Origin: Marisediminitalea alba
Lineage (GTDB): Bacteria > Pseudomonadota > Gammaproteobacteria > Enterobacterales > Alteromonadaceae
Reading direction: 5' to 3'
NCBI RefSeq assembly: GCF_002993365.1
Contig: NZ_PVNP01000074.1
Span: 1 to 55,583 of the forward strand
Length of the DNA: 55,583 nt
Below the pieces are notes generated by a model that saw nothing but the letters and a program-made list of their open reading frames with translations, searched no databases and was not told the DNA's origin. A program made the position numbers and the translations under genes. Below, one piece after another: positions 33,963 through 42,407 of the stretch (position 1 is its first letter; each line of letters opens with the position of its first letter).

Positions 33963-35663
33963 ATGAGTCATTCCCCTATCCTCTCGCAATTTATCCAGCT
34001 CCTCGGTGAAGACAAGGTAGCTACCGGTGATCGTCGCACTGAGCACTATCGCTCGGGTTGGCGTTCAGGCTCCGGCACGGCATTGGCCGTGTTATTTCCC
34101 GATACGTTACTCAGCTTGTGGCAGACCCTGCAAATCTGTGTCGATAATAACTGCATCATAATAATGCAGGCCGCCAAAACCGGTCTCACCGAAGGGTCAA
34201 CACCAAGCGGCGATGACTACGACCGTGAAGTGGTAGTGATTAACACCCTGGCCATGGATAACCTGGTGGTGCTGGGCAACGGTGAACAGGTACTGAGCTT
34301 TCCGGGTACCACGTTGCATAAACTGGAAACCACACTTAAACCCTTACACCGGGCCCCTCATTCTGTGATTGGATCTTCGTGTTTAGGCGCATCCATTGTG
34401 GGTGGTGTGGCGAATAACTCTGGTGGCGCACTGGTTAAGCGTGGCCCGGCTTACACTGAACTTGCGCTGTTCGCTCAGGTCACCGCCGAGGGCAAACTGG
34501 AGCTGGTCAATCACCTGGATATTGAGCTGGGCGATACGCCACAGGAGATACTCACTAATTTAGCAAGCGGCAACTTTGATCACACCACCACAGCCAGTGA
34601 CAAAAAGGCCAGCGCCTCGGATTACACCGAGCGACTGCGCGATGTGGATGCCGATACCCCAAGCCGCTTTAACGCCGACACCAGCCGACTTTACGAGGCC
34701 AGTGGCTGCGCCGGCAAACTGGCAGTATTTGCTGTCAGACTGGACACTTTTGAAGTCGCCAAACAGGAAAAAACCTTTTATATCGGCACCAATAACCCCG
34801 ATACCCTGACGCGTTTACGCCGCCATATCCTGGCTGAATTTAACTACTTACCGGAAGTGGGCGAATATATTCACCGCGATATTTTTGATATTGCCGCCAA
34901 ATACGGCAAAGATACCTTTCTTAGCGTAAAACACCTTGGCACCGACCGGTTACCTAAAATGTTCGCCCTGAAAGGCCGCATCGACGCGCTGCTCAATAAG
35001 GTTTCGTTCGTTCCTGACTTTCTCACCGACCGCCTCATGCAAGGGGTTTCAGGGTTGCTTCGCGAACACCTGCCCGACCGCATGCTCGAATACCGTGAAA
35101 AGTATGAGCATCACCTGATCCTCAAAATGAGCGATGAAGGCATTGCCGAAGCGCAGGCGTTTTTGCCGGCGTTTTTCGACAACAACGAACAGGTAGGCGG
35201 CTTTTTCGAATGTACCGAACGCGAGTCAGGCAGTGCTTTTTTACATCGTTTTGCCGCTGCTGGCGCGGCGGTGCGCTATCAGCTACTCCATCAAAAAGAG
35301 GTGGGTGACATCCTGGCACTGGATATTGCCCTGCGCCGTAACGAGCATGACTGGGTAGAGAAACTGCCTGAATCACTCACCGATAAAATTGACAAGTCGC
35401 TGTATTACGGGCATTTCTTCTGCCATGTTTTCCATCAGGATTATGTACTGAAAAAAGGCGTGAATGCTAAAGAGGTTAAGGCTGAAATGCTGCGCATTCT
35501 GGACAGCCGTGGCGCCAAATACCCGGCGGAACACAATGTGGGGCATCTGTATCAAGCGGAAGAAGGACTCGCGGCCTTTTACCAGCGAATTGATCCCACC
35601 AACACCTTTAATCCCGGTGTGGGCAAACTGGAAAAACACAAACGCAATTGCAGTTGCTGCTGA
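33963..35663 (+). CDS. dld: Quinone-dependent D-lactate dehydrogenase
   Basis: A 566-residue FAD flavoprotein of the E. coli Dld type that oxidises D-lactate to pyruvate and hands electrons to the quinone pool at the membrane. FAD-binding segments: AAKTGLTEGSTPSGDDYDREVVVI, SFPGTTLHKLE, SVIGSSCLGASIVGGVANNSGGALVKRGPAYTE; then the Dld membrane-binding and cap region and a C-terminal AEHNVGHLYQAE ... DPTNTFNPGVGK. The very end is cysteine-rich (NCSCC). AGGAGC precedes the ATG. Its electrons enter the same quinone pool that the downstream RegB-like kinase may sense. Confidence 0.93.
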   Translation: MSHSPILSQFIQLLGEDKVATGDRRTEHYRSGWRSGSGTALAVLFPDTLLSLWQTLQICVDNNCIIIMQAAKTGLTEGSTPSGDDYDREVVVINTLAMDNLVVLGNGEQVLSFPGTTLHKLETTLKPLHRAPHSVIGSSCLGASIVGGVANNSGGALVKRGPAYTELALFAQVTAEGKLELVNHLDIELGDTPQEILTNLASGNFDHTTTASDKKASASDYTERLRDVDADTPSRFNADTSRLYEASGCAGKLAVFAVRLDTFEVAKQEKTFYIGTNNPDTLTRLRRHILAEFNYLPEVGEYIHRDIFDIAAKYGKDTFLSVKHLGTDRLPKMFALKGRIDALLNKVSFVPDFLTDRLMQGVSGLLREHLPDRMLEYREKYEHHLILKMSDEGIAEAQAFLPAFFDNNEQVGGFFECTERESGSAFLHRFAAAGAAVRYQLLHQKEVGDILALDIALRRNEHDWVEKLPESLTDKIDKSLYYGHFFCHVFHQDYVLKKGVNAKEVKAEMLRILDSRGAKYPAEHNVGHLYQAEEGLAAFYQRIDPTNTFNPGVGKLEKHKRNCSCC

Positions 35664-35704
35664 TTTGTGGTTTTCTGACGCTTTGGGGCCACTGCTGTTA
35701 ATCT

Positions 35705-36400
35705 GTGATACAAAAGACAAGAACGCTACATAAATGGCTGATGCGACTGGTTGGTGTGCAGTTTATTTTATGGGCCATCACCGGCTTGTACATGGTTTGT
35801 CTGGATATTCATTTTATCCATGGCGAACCACTTGCCCACCCGCAGTCAGCGCCGCTTCAGCTTAAAGACATCAGCTATTCAACAGCGCAGCTACTGGCTG
35901 ATTACCCGGACGCGACCGATATTAAGCTGGTTACGTTATTGCAAAAGCCAGTGTACCGATTTCGTTCAGCCGCTGGTCAGCGTGCCATTCATGTGGTTGA
36001 TGCCATAACCGGCGAACCTCAGGACTTACTGAGCCAGGCGCAGGCCAGCACAATTGCTGATGATGCTTACACGGGCACAGCAGCAATCAACACTGTTTCG
36101 CCATTAATTAGCCGCGATGCCAGCGGTGCTCTAAACCCGCTTTGGGTAGTGAGTTTTGACGATGTTGCGTCATCCACGTTGTATATCGAACAACAAAGCG
36201 GGCGCATCATCCGCCGCCGGCATCATTACTGGTATGTGTTCGACTGGCTGTGGCGACTGCACATTATGGATTACGACGACGGTGAAAATGTCACCAACGG
36301 CTGGTTAAGACTGGTTTCGCTGCTCTCTGTGCTGGCTGCAGTAAGCGGTTTAGCATTGCTATTGTTGCGTTTGACCCTGCGTAAACAGGCCGCCGTATGA
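35705..36400 (+). CDS. PepSY-type membrane protein, first of a pair
   Basis: A 231-residue membrane protein with one TM helix at each end (near 15-35 and 202-222) and a periplasmic part with two PepSY-like halves (STAQLLADYPDATDIKLVTLLQKPVYRFRSAAGQRAIHVVDAITGE). A conserved RLHIMDY motif precedes the last helix. PepSY-TM proteins include ferric and cupric reductases of metal uptake systems (PiuB/FoxB type). The GTG start at 35705 lacks a good ribosome binding site, so it may be translated with dld, 41 bp upstream. It overlaps the next gene by ATGA. Confidence 0.78.
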   Translation: MIQKTRTLHKWLMRLVGVQFILWAITGLYMVCLDIHFIHGEPLAHPQSAPLQLKDISYSTAQLLADYPDATDIKLVTLLQKPVYRFRSAAGQRAIHVVDAITGEPQDLLSQAQASTIADDAYTGTAAINTVSPLISRDASGALNPLWVVSFDDVASSTLYIEQQSGRIIRRRHHYWYVFDWLWRLHIMDYDDGENVTNGWLRLVSLLSVLAAVSGLALLLLRLTLRKQAAV

Positions 36401-37395
36401 TCCGCTTAATGATGGCTAACTGGCACAAATGGCTGGCCCTGGTGGTCAGCATTCAACTGCTGGTGTGGCTGATAACCGGCTTATACTTTAACAGCCTGAT
36501 GAACAGCGCCGCCAATGTCCAAACCCGACAGCCAGTTCAACATGAGGGCTATCTGCCCGGCCGTGAACTCTATCCACCGCAGGCCATAGATGCCCCACCG
36601 CCGGTGGCGGTTTCGATTATCTGGGTGCTCGGAGCCCCCTATTATCAGTTTGAATACAATCAACCGTCACACGCTTATTTTATCCGCCAACGCCGGATAT
36701 TTGATGCCACTACCGGTGCGCCCTGGCAAATCAGCGCTGAACAGGTAGCTGCTATAGCCGGCCAGGCCTATGCAGGCAGCGCCCCGGCAGGTGAACCAGT
36801 ACTACTGAAACCGCCAATAGACGATCTGCCCCGCCAGCAAAATCCGCTATGGCAGGTCAGGTTTGCCGATGAATTTAATACTGCCGTTTATCTCGATGCA
36901 TTAACCGGGCATGTCATCAGGCACACCAATGACCGGCAACGCTTTGATGATTTAATGTTTACTTTACATTTTATGGATTACACTAGCACCGGCTTTTTTA
37001 ATCACCCGCTGATCGTGATTTTTGCCATTGCCACCAGCCTGTTAGCATTCAGTGGTGGGTACTTATTAATAAGTCGCTCAGGCCCACCGGGTAAGCAGCA
37101 GGCGTCGCCCTGTTTGCTAACCGTGAATTTTGTTTCCGGCGCCGAATCCATCAGCTTACCAGCCCGGGCAGATGACACGGTGTTTACTACCCTGAGTAAG
37201 CATGGCATCCATCTACCCTCAGAATGCGGTGGTGCCGGTACCTGTGGGAAATGTCGGGTGCAATGTCACTCTGCTCCCCCTGTCAATGACATCGAAAAAC
37301 ACCATCTCAATGAGCGACAACTTGCTAATAGGATCCGCTTAGGCTGCCAGCAAGAAGTGGGTAAATGTCAACAAATCACATTGCGTAAACGGTAA
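36397..37395 (+). CDS. PepSY membrane protein fused to a [2Fe-2S] ferredoxin domain
   Basis: A 332-residue fusion. The first 225 residues repeat the plan of the previous protein: N-terminal TM (12-32), periplasmic PepSY domain, LHFMDY motif and second TM (205-226). The cytoplasmic end (about 240-330) is a ferredoxin domain with C277-x5-C283-x2-C286 and C317, in the context SECGGAGTCGKCRV, very like the NqrF subunit of Na+-NQR. No FAD domain is present. The design suggests electrons entering at the ferredoxin and crossing the membrane to a periplasmic acceptor, plausibly Cu(II) or Fe(III), for the receptor encoded next. Translation is coupled to the upstream gene (4-bp overlap). Confidence 0.82.
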   Translation: MIRLMMANWHKWLALVVSIQLLVWLITGLYFNSLMNSAANVQTRQPVQHEGYLPGRELYPPQAIDAPPPVAVSIIWVLGAPYYQFEYNQPSHAYFIRQRRIFDATTGAPWQISAEQVAAIAGQAYAGSAPAGEPVLLKPPIDDLPRQQNPLWQVRFADEFNTAVYLDALTGHVIRHTNDRQRFDDLMFTLHFMDYTSTGFFNHPLIVIFAIATSLLAFSGGYLLISRSGPPGKQQASPCLLTVNFVSGAESISLPARADDTVFTTLSKHGIHLPSECGGAGTCGKCRVQCHSAPPVNDIEKHHLNERQLANRIRLGCQQEVGKCQQITLRKR

Positions 37396-37414
37396 ATTTC
37401 AGCACCGCTAAACC

Positions 37415-37443
37415 AGCCAATGCGACAATATGCCGCATTGGCT
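37415..37443 (+). other. Intergenic hairpin before the receptor gene
   Basis: A perfect 10-bp stem AGCCAATGCG/CGCATTGGCT with a 9-nt loop lies between the PepSY-ferredoxin gene and the receptor gene. There is no T-run, so it may be an RNA-processing or stabilising structure rather than a terminator. Confidence 0.5.
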
Positions 37444-37534
37444 GAACAGCCCGTTTCGTTATCATTAGCTCACTTAGTCAGGCCCCTGATTTTAAATAAT
37501 AACTTTAGCCTGACACTGACACTCAGGAGCTTTA

Positions 37535-39817
37535 ATGAAACACCCACAGCACAGTAGGTTCTTGCGCAGCCGTCTGGCGCTTGCCATTACATTGTCTGTT
37601 AGCGTTTTCAGTGAATTCGCTGATGCCGAAGCGAATCCGGCGGAAACGGATATTGAACACATCACAGTAGAGGGCCATACCGGTCATATTTTAGCAGGTC
37701 ATACGTCGGTATTGAGCGATAACGATATTGCTCGCAAAGGCGCGGCTAATGCTGACACCGCCAGTTTACTGCGGGGCTTAGCGGGTGTTCATCTCAATGC
37801 CGCTGGCGGTTTATCCAGTCTGCCAGCGATTCACGGCCTGGCTGACGACCGTCTGCGGGTAAAGGTTAATGGCATGGATCTGATAGCATCCTGTCCTAAT
37901 CATATGAACCCGCCGTTATCCTACATGGCACCAAATGATGTTGGCACATTAACCGTCTATGCAGGCTTATCGCCGGTCAGTGTTGGCGGCGATAGTCTCG
38001 GCGGGTCTATTATCGCCGAGTCACTACCACCTAATTTTATATCTGGCAGCGAGGCAACGTTTTCAGGTGAAGCTGGCGGTTTCTACCGAAGTAATAACCA
38101 TGCCCGCGGTGCAAACCTCTCCCTGCAATATCTTTCCGATTCCAGCTTGCTCAGTTATACAGGTAACTGGAGCAAAGCCAATAACTACTCAGCCGCTGAG
38201 GCATTTAAATCACAAACAGCCACTGGCCAGCCAAATCATCAGCTAGCCCTCGATGAAGTGGGATCCAGTGCCTATGAAACCCAGAATCACAACGTGCGCT
38301 TTGCTTGGCAAGCCGATCAGAATAACCGTATTGATGCCAGACTGAGCTATCAGGACATGCCCCAGCAACTCTACCCAAATCAGCGCATGGACTTACTGGA
38401 TAATGAACAAATCAATCTCAATCTGGCTTGGCACCGCGAGACCGACTGGGGTCAGGTAACCACCCGTGTCTACCATGAACAGGTAGACCATATGATGAAC
38501 TTTGGGGCTGACAAGCAATTCTGGTACGGCAGCAATGCCATAATGGGAATGCCCTGCACTCCCATTCGTTATATGGGCGACCCTGAGGGCACCTGTGCGG
38601 CCGGAATGCCCATGTACAGTGAGTCAGACAACAATGGCCTGACGGTAAAAGCCGACTACTATCTGGCTGCCAATGATGTGCTGCGGGTTGGTCTGGAGCT
38701 TCAGCAATACAGTCTCGACGATTACTGGACGCCATCAGGAGGTGGCATGGGTCCAGGTACATTTTTAAATATTAATGATGGCCAGCGTGATCGTATTGCC
38801 GCATACGCTGAGCGTGAACAGGCAGCGGGCACTCACTGGTTACTAATGTATGGCCTGCGCTATGAAAATGTCGCCATGCAAACCGGTGAGGCAGAAGGTT
38901 ATGCCACGGGTGACAATGCCCCGGGTATGCAAATGATGCAGGCCAACGCTTTTAATAATGGCTCACGTAGCAGCACCGATAACAACATTGATGTCACCTT
39001 TGTCGCGCGCTATCAGGCAAGCCGTGAACTTCACACTGAGTTCGGCTACGCGCATAAGGTGCGTACTGCCAACTTGTATGAGAAATATACCTGGTCGTCA
39101 TGGATGATGGCTGCCGGTATGAATAACCTGGTTGGTGATGGTAACGGCTACGTGGGAAATGCATCATTGTCCCCAGAACAGGCCGATACCATTTCGGCCA
39201 GTATCAGTTGGCAGGATGAGCAGCACAATTCACTAACGGTTACCAGTTACTACACCTATATCAGCGATTATATCGATGCCGTAGCAGCCAATACGATGTG
39301 GATGCCAAATCAATTTAACGTACTACGCTACGCAAACCAGTCTGCCCGAATCTATGGTACCGATGTAAGTGGCACCTGGCATATCAGTCAAGGTAGCACC
39401 GGCCACTGGCAACTCGATGGTAGCCTCAGTGCCACCAGTGCCGAAAATAAAGACACCGGTTCTGGTTTATATCAGGTTATTCCCTTACAAGGCTCACTCA
39501 CCTTGTCACACCGGGCTGATGGCTGGCAAAGTAGCCTGGAATGGGTGTTGGCGAGCAGCAAGAAAAAGGTGTCAGAAATCCGCAATGAGGTTAAAACCGC
39601 TGGATATGGTTTACTGAATCTGCAGGTAAGTCATCAATGGCAGTCATTCAGAATCGACGCCGGCGTTGAAAACCTGCTTGATAGGTTTTACTTCAACCCT
39701 ACCGGCGGCGCCTATACCGGTCAGGGCATGACCATGTCTCTCAATGGCATCCCCTACGGGATAGCGGTGCCAGGCATGGGACGTGCGGTTTACGCAGGAT
39801 TCCAATGGCAATTTTAA
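37535..39817 (+). CDS. TonB-dependent receptor, OprC/NosA-like (copper)
   Basis: A 760-residue outer-membrane receptor: signal peptide (cleavage near ADA-EA), plug domain (DTASLLRGLAGVHLNAAGGLSSLPAIHGLADDRLRVKVNGMDL in parts) and a 22-strand barrel ending in QWQF. The plug has C120-PNH-M124 and the barrel H319-M-M321, which reproduce the CxxxM and HxM copper ligands of Pseudomonas OprC. Exposed parts are rich in methionine (GMPMYSESD, MQMMQAN, SWMMAAGMNNL, ANTMWMPN). It should import copper ions with TonB energy. AGGAG precedes the ATG. The neighbours are PepSY redox proteins upstream and a redox two-component pair downstream. Confidence 0.85.
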   Translation: MKHPQHSRFLRSRLALAITLSVSVFSEFADAEANPAETDIEHITVEGHTGHILAGHTSVLSDNDIARKGAANADTASLLRGLAGVHLNAAGGLSSLPAIHGLADDRLRVKVNGMDLIASCPNHMNPPLSYMAPNDVGTLTVYAGLSPVSVGGDSLGGSIIAESLPPNFISGSEATFSGEAGGFYRSNNHARGANLSLQYLSDSSLLSYTGNWSKANNYSAAEAFKSQTATGQPNHQLALDEVGSSAYETQNHNVRFAWQADQNNRIDARLSYQDMPQQLYPNQRMDLLDNEQINLNLAWHRETDWGQVTTRVYHEQVDHMMNFGADKQFWYGSNAIMGMPCTPIRYMGDPEGTCAAGMPMYSESDNNGLTVKADYYLAANDVLRVGLELQQYSLDDYWTPSGGGMGPGTFLNINDGQRDRIAAYAEREQAAGTHWLLMYGLRYENVAMQTGEAEGYATGDNAPGMQMMQANAFNNGSRSSTDNNIDVTFVARYQASRELHTEFGYAHKVRTANLYEKYTWSSWMMAAGMNNLVGDGNGYVGNASLSPEQADTISASISWQDEQHNSLTVTSYYTYISDYIDAVAANTMWMPNQFNVLRYANQSARIYGTDVSGTWHISQGSTGHWQLDGSLSATSAENKDTGSGLYQVIPLQGSLTLSHRADGWQSSLEWVLASSKKKVSEIRNEVKTAGYGLLNLQVSHQWQSFRIDAGVENLLDRFYFNPTGGAYTGQGMTMSLNGIPYGIAVPGMGRAVYAGFQWQF

Positions 39818-39829
39818 AGGTCTGAAAAG

Positions 39830-39890
39830 AGGTGTGGCAGCTTGGCTTGGTCGTTGTTGCGGACGATAAATGCCACACCTTTTCTTTTTT
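39830..39890 (+). terminator. Terminator of the receptor gene
   Basis: AGGTGTGGCA (39830-39839) pairs with TGCCACACCT (39871-39880) across a 31-nt loop, followed by TTTCTTTTTT. Confidence 0.7.
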
Positions 39891-39965
39891 ACTCTGTTGC
39901 GCCCGGTCAACCCCTCCTCACTAAACTCCGGTATACTCAATTCAATGATTTAAACGGGTGCTGAC

Positions 39966-41033
39966 ATGCTACTGCTGTTGTTTTTGCTTATTTTCGGCCG
40001 ACGACGTATTCCTGCTGGATTCACTTTGTTTCTGGCGTTACTGGAGATCGGCCTGGTCAATGTTTTCATCGCCCTGAACGGGGCCGCCAGTAATCCCTTC
40101 AGCAGTATTTTGTTGGTACCACTGGTGCTGAGCCTGATGCTGCTGCCCTTTAAAGCTGGCTTCGTGGTGCTGGCTGTCAGTATGGCAGGGCAAAGCCTGC
40201 AACTCATCGTGCCAGCTGCCGGCCACCACTCGGCTATGATGCAAAATCATGCCCAGGGAATGGTACTAAGCTTTGTATTAACCAGTTTACTGGTCGCCAC
40301 TGTGATCTTCTATTTTCGCTTACAGCTGGGCACAAAAACCGCGGCCATTCAACAGCTCCGTGAACGACAGCTAAGAGACGAACAATTACTGGCTATCGGC
40401 ACCGCCGCTGCGCAGCTTACCCATGATGCGGCTACTCCGGTGCAAACTATGCGGTTGATTCTAGAGGAACTTCAGGAAAGTCTCGACGAAAGCTTACTTG
40501 TTGAGCTTGAGGGACAGTTTTATCAGCTTGAAACCTTACTGAAAAACTGGCGTGAGGTGGCCGACGATGTGCGTGAATCAAGAACCAGTTTATTTGACCC
40601 CGCGACTTTGATTACTTCAATCAGGCATTTATTGCTGCTTGCCCGCCCTGAGGCTGAAGTCATCTGGCCGCCCCGGATTAGTGTGGATGGCAGTATTAAA
40701 GGCGACCGTACCCTGATCCCCGCCCTGGCCAATATTGTAATTAACGCTTGTGATGCTGCTTCAGGCCGTGCCGTAACGGTCAGCGTGGACGCTGAACAAT
40801 TGGTTTATCGATTAACTGTCACCAATCCAATAAATAAGGACAATCCTTTCCCAAAGGAACTGTTAGGTTCCCGCTTTATTCAGAGCGAATCCGGCTTTGG
40901 CGTTGGCGCGGTGTTATCAAACGCCACCATTGAAAAGTGCGGCGGAAAAGTGAGTTGGGAAAACCATGCCACTCGGGTGACAACCGTGATAGCCCTGCCA
41001 CTCGTTAACGAAGACAAGACCACAGATGACTAA
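39966..41033 (+). CDS. RegB/PrrB-like redox histidine kinase with a His/Met-rich loop
   Basis: A 355-residue membrane kinase with about four TM segments in the first 118 residues (RegB has six). G39-A-A-S-N-P-F45 resembles the GGxxNPF quinone-sensing motif of RegB. The loop after it contains GHHSAMMQNHAQGM (H87, H88, M91, M92, H95, M99), a typical copper-binding composition. The H box reads AAAQLTHDAATPVQTM (H153), followed by a RegB-like DHp and an ATPase domain with N box NIVINACDAA and G-rich GFGVGAVLS. No cysteine is seen in the DHp helix where RegB has its redox Cys. It overlaps the regulator gene by 8 bp. Sensing of quinone state and/or copper is inference. Confidence 0.82.
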   Translation: MLLLLFLLIFGRRRIPAGFTLFLALLEIGLVNVFIALNGAASNPFSSILLVPLVLSLMLLPFKAGFVVLAVSMAGQSLQLIVPAAGHHSAMMQNHAQGMVLSFVLTSLLVATVIFYFRLQLGTKTAAIQQLRERQLRDEQLLAIGTAAAQLTHDAATPVQTMRLILEELQESLDESLLVELEGQFYQLETLLKNWREVADDVRESRTSLFDPATLITSIRHLLLLARPEAEVIWPPRISVDGSIKGDRTLIPALANIVINACDAASGRAVTVSVDAEQLVYRLTVTNPINKDNPFPKELLGSRFIQSESGFGVGAVLSNATIEKCGGKVSWENHATRVTTVIALPLVNEDKTTDD

Positions 41034-41553
41034 ACCCTTAATCATTATTGATGACGACTCGCGACTGACAGCGGTACTCGCACGGCGCTTTACTGCAACA
41101 GGTAATTATTCAGTCACCACTTATGTTCAGGCCAGTGAAGCCCTGGCTGCGCCCGCCACACCCTGTTATGGCATATTACTGGACATGATGATTGGTGACG
41201 AACTGGGCCTTGAGTTTATTTCCGCTCTGCAAACGCACTACACGCCAGAACACCTGATCATCATGACCGGCTATGCCAGTATTGCTACCACAGTAACCGC
41301 CATGAAGCGCGGGGCTACGGATTATCTGGCTAAACCTGCCAGCTTTAATGAACTTATCTATAAACTTGAGGGGCAACCAGCTAGCACAACAGTGGAACAT
41401 AAACCGCTGACGGCGGCGCAGGCCGAGTGGGAACACATCCAGCGGATCCTCGCCGAACACGACGGTAATATTTCCAGAACGGCAGAAGCCTTAGGTATGC
41501 ACCGGCGCAGCCTGCAGCGTAAACTGCAAAAACATTCGCCGACAAAAAAATAA
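41026..41553 (+). CDS. RegA/PrrA/ActR-like response regulator
   Basis: A 175-residue regulator with a receiver (DDD 9-11, D53 in LLDMMIGDE, K near 102 in YLAKPA) and a C-terminal Fis-type helix-turn-helix (GNISRTAEALGMHRRSLQRKLQKH), the build of RegA/PrrA. RegA-type proteins control redox and respiratory genes. Its start overlaps the kinase gene by 8 bp. The placement right behind the receptor and PepSY genes suggests that it controls that locus; no operator was identified. Confidence 0.88.
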   Translation: MTKPLIIIDDDSRLTAVLARRFTATGNYSVTTYVQASEALAAPATPCYGILLDMMIGDELGLEFISALQTHYTPEHLIIMTGYASIATTVTAMKRGATDYLAKPASFNELIYKLEGQPASTTVEHKPLTAAQAEWEHIQRILAEHDGNISRTAEALGMHRRSLQRKLQKHSPTKK

Positions 41554-41573
41554 GCCCCGGCAAAGCCGGGGCT
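41553..41573 (-). terminator. Terminator for the 41.7-kb TPR gene
   Basis: A 9-bp perfect GC-rich stem AGCCCCGGC/GCCGGGGCT with loop AAA; on the minus strand it runs into a T-rich tract (plus 41543-41552). Its plus-strand side overlaps the regulator stop codon and has no T-run. A second, weaker AGCCCC/GGGGCT hairpin lies at about 41637-41655. Confidence 0.7.
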
Positions 41574-41683
41574 GCAGACTGACTAAACAGCCTGTGGGGT
41601 ATAAACGGTAATCCGTGTTACCAACACCCCGATAAGAGCCCCTTTTGGCAGGGGCTACAGCTCACAGAGGGAACGTCTGTAAA

Positions 41684-42169
41684 TTAGTTTTTGCTCAGCA
41701 AATCACGTTGTTTGGCCAGTTGCAGGTTTTGCGAAACGATACGCTGCTTGGTTTTTCTTTCGTTGGCCAGGGTTAAGTCAGCAATACAGGCTGGCGTGTT
41801 ATCCGCCAGGCAATGCATTACCGCACGGTTGTTAAGAGCGAATACGTTATTGCTGCTGGCATCAACGGCTTCATTACAATGCGCCTTCGCACTGTCTAAG
41901 TCGCCAACCGCTACGTAAGCTACGCAAAGGTTATTCAGCAGAGGTAAACGGTTTACACTTACACTGGTGCGAGCCAGAGCTGCCTTAGTGCGGGCAATTC
42001 CTTTAGCAAAGTCGCCCTGCTCGATTTCGCGTACACCATTGACATCGCGCATGCTGGTTTTTAATTGAAACGACTCAGCGGTCACCTGGCTGCTTGCCAT
42101 TACGCCACCGGCAAATGAACAACATACAGCAACGAGCAACGGCTTTTTGATACGGTTAATGAAAGACAT
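41684..42169 (-). CDS. Exported TPR-repeat protein
   Basis: A 161-residue precursor with a signal peptide (MSFINRIKKPLLVAVCCSFAGGVMA) and two or three TPR motifs (LLNNLCVAYVAVGDLDSAKAHCNEAVDASSNNVFALNNRAVMHCL in parts). It has three cysteines likely to form disulfides in the periplasm. TPR proteins serve as scaffolds; its partner is unknown. It diverges from the CadC-like regulator gene across 238 bp, so it is a candidate target of that regulator. Confidence 0.72.
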   Translation of the reverse strand: MSFINRIKKPLLVAVCCSFAGGVMASSQVTAESFQLKTSMRDVNGVREIEQGDFAKGIARTKAALARTSVSVNRLPLLNNLCVAYVAVGDLDSAKAHCNEAVDASSNNVFALNNRAVMHCLADNTPACIADLTLANERKTKQRIVSQNLQLAKQRDLLSKN

Positions 42170-42407
42170 AGTTTTTTCCTCAACACAACGAACAGTTATT
42201 TGTTAGCCTTATCCTTTGTCGACATGCAGAAACTGCTTGTTAACCAAAAGGCCACTACTTGTTTAAATTTCGGTTGAGTATGTAGCACGATTCACCAGCC
42301 TGCCTGATGAACAACAAATTAAATCCTAAAGAATAACTAATAGATTATTTATTTGTTTTTTTATAATGAGTTACAATAAAACCTAATGAAATTTCGGAGA
42401 CCTAAGG

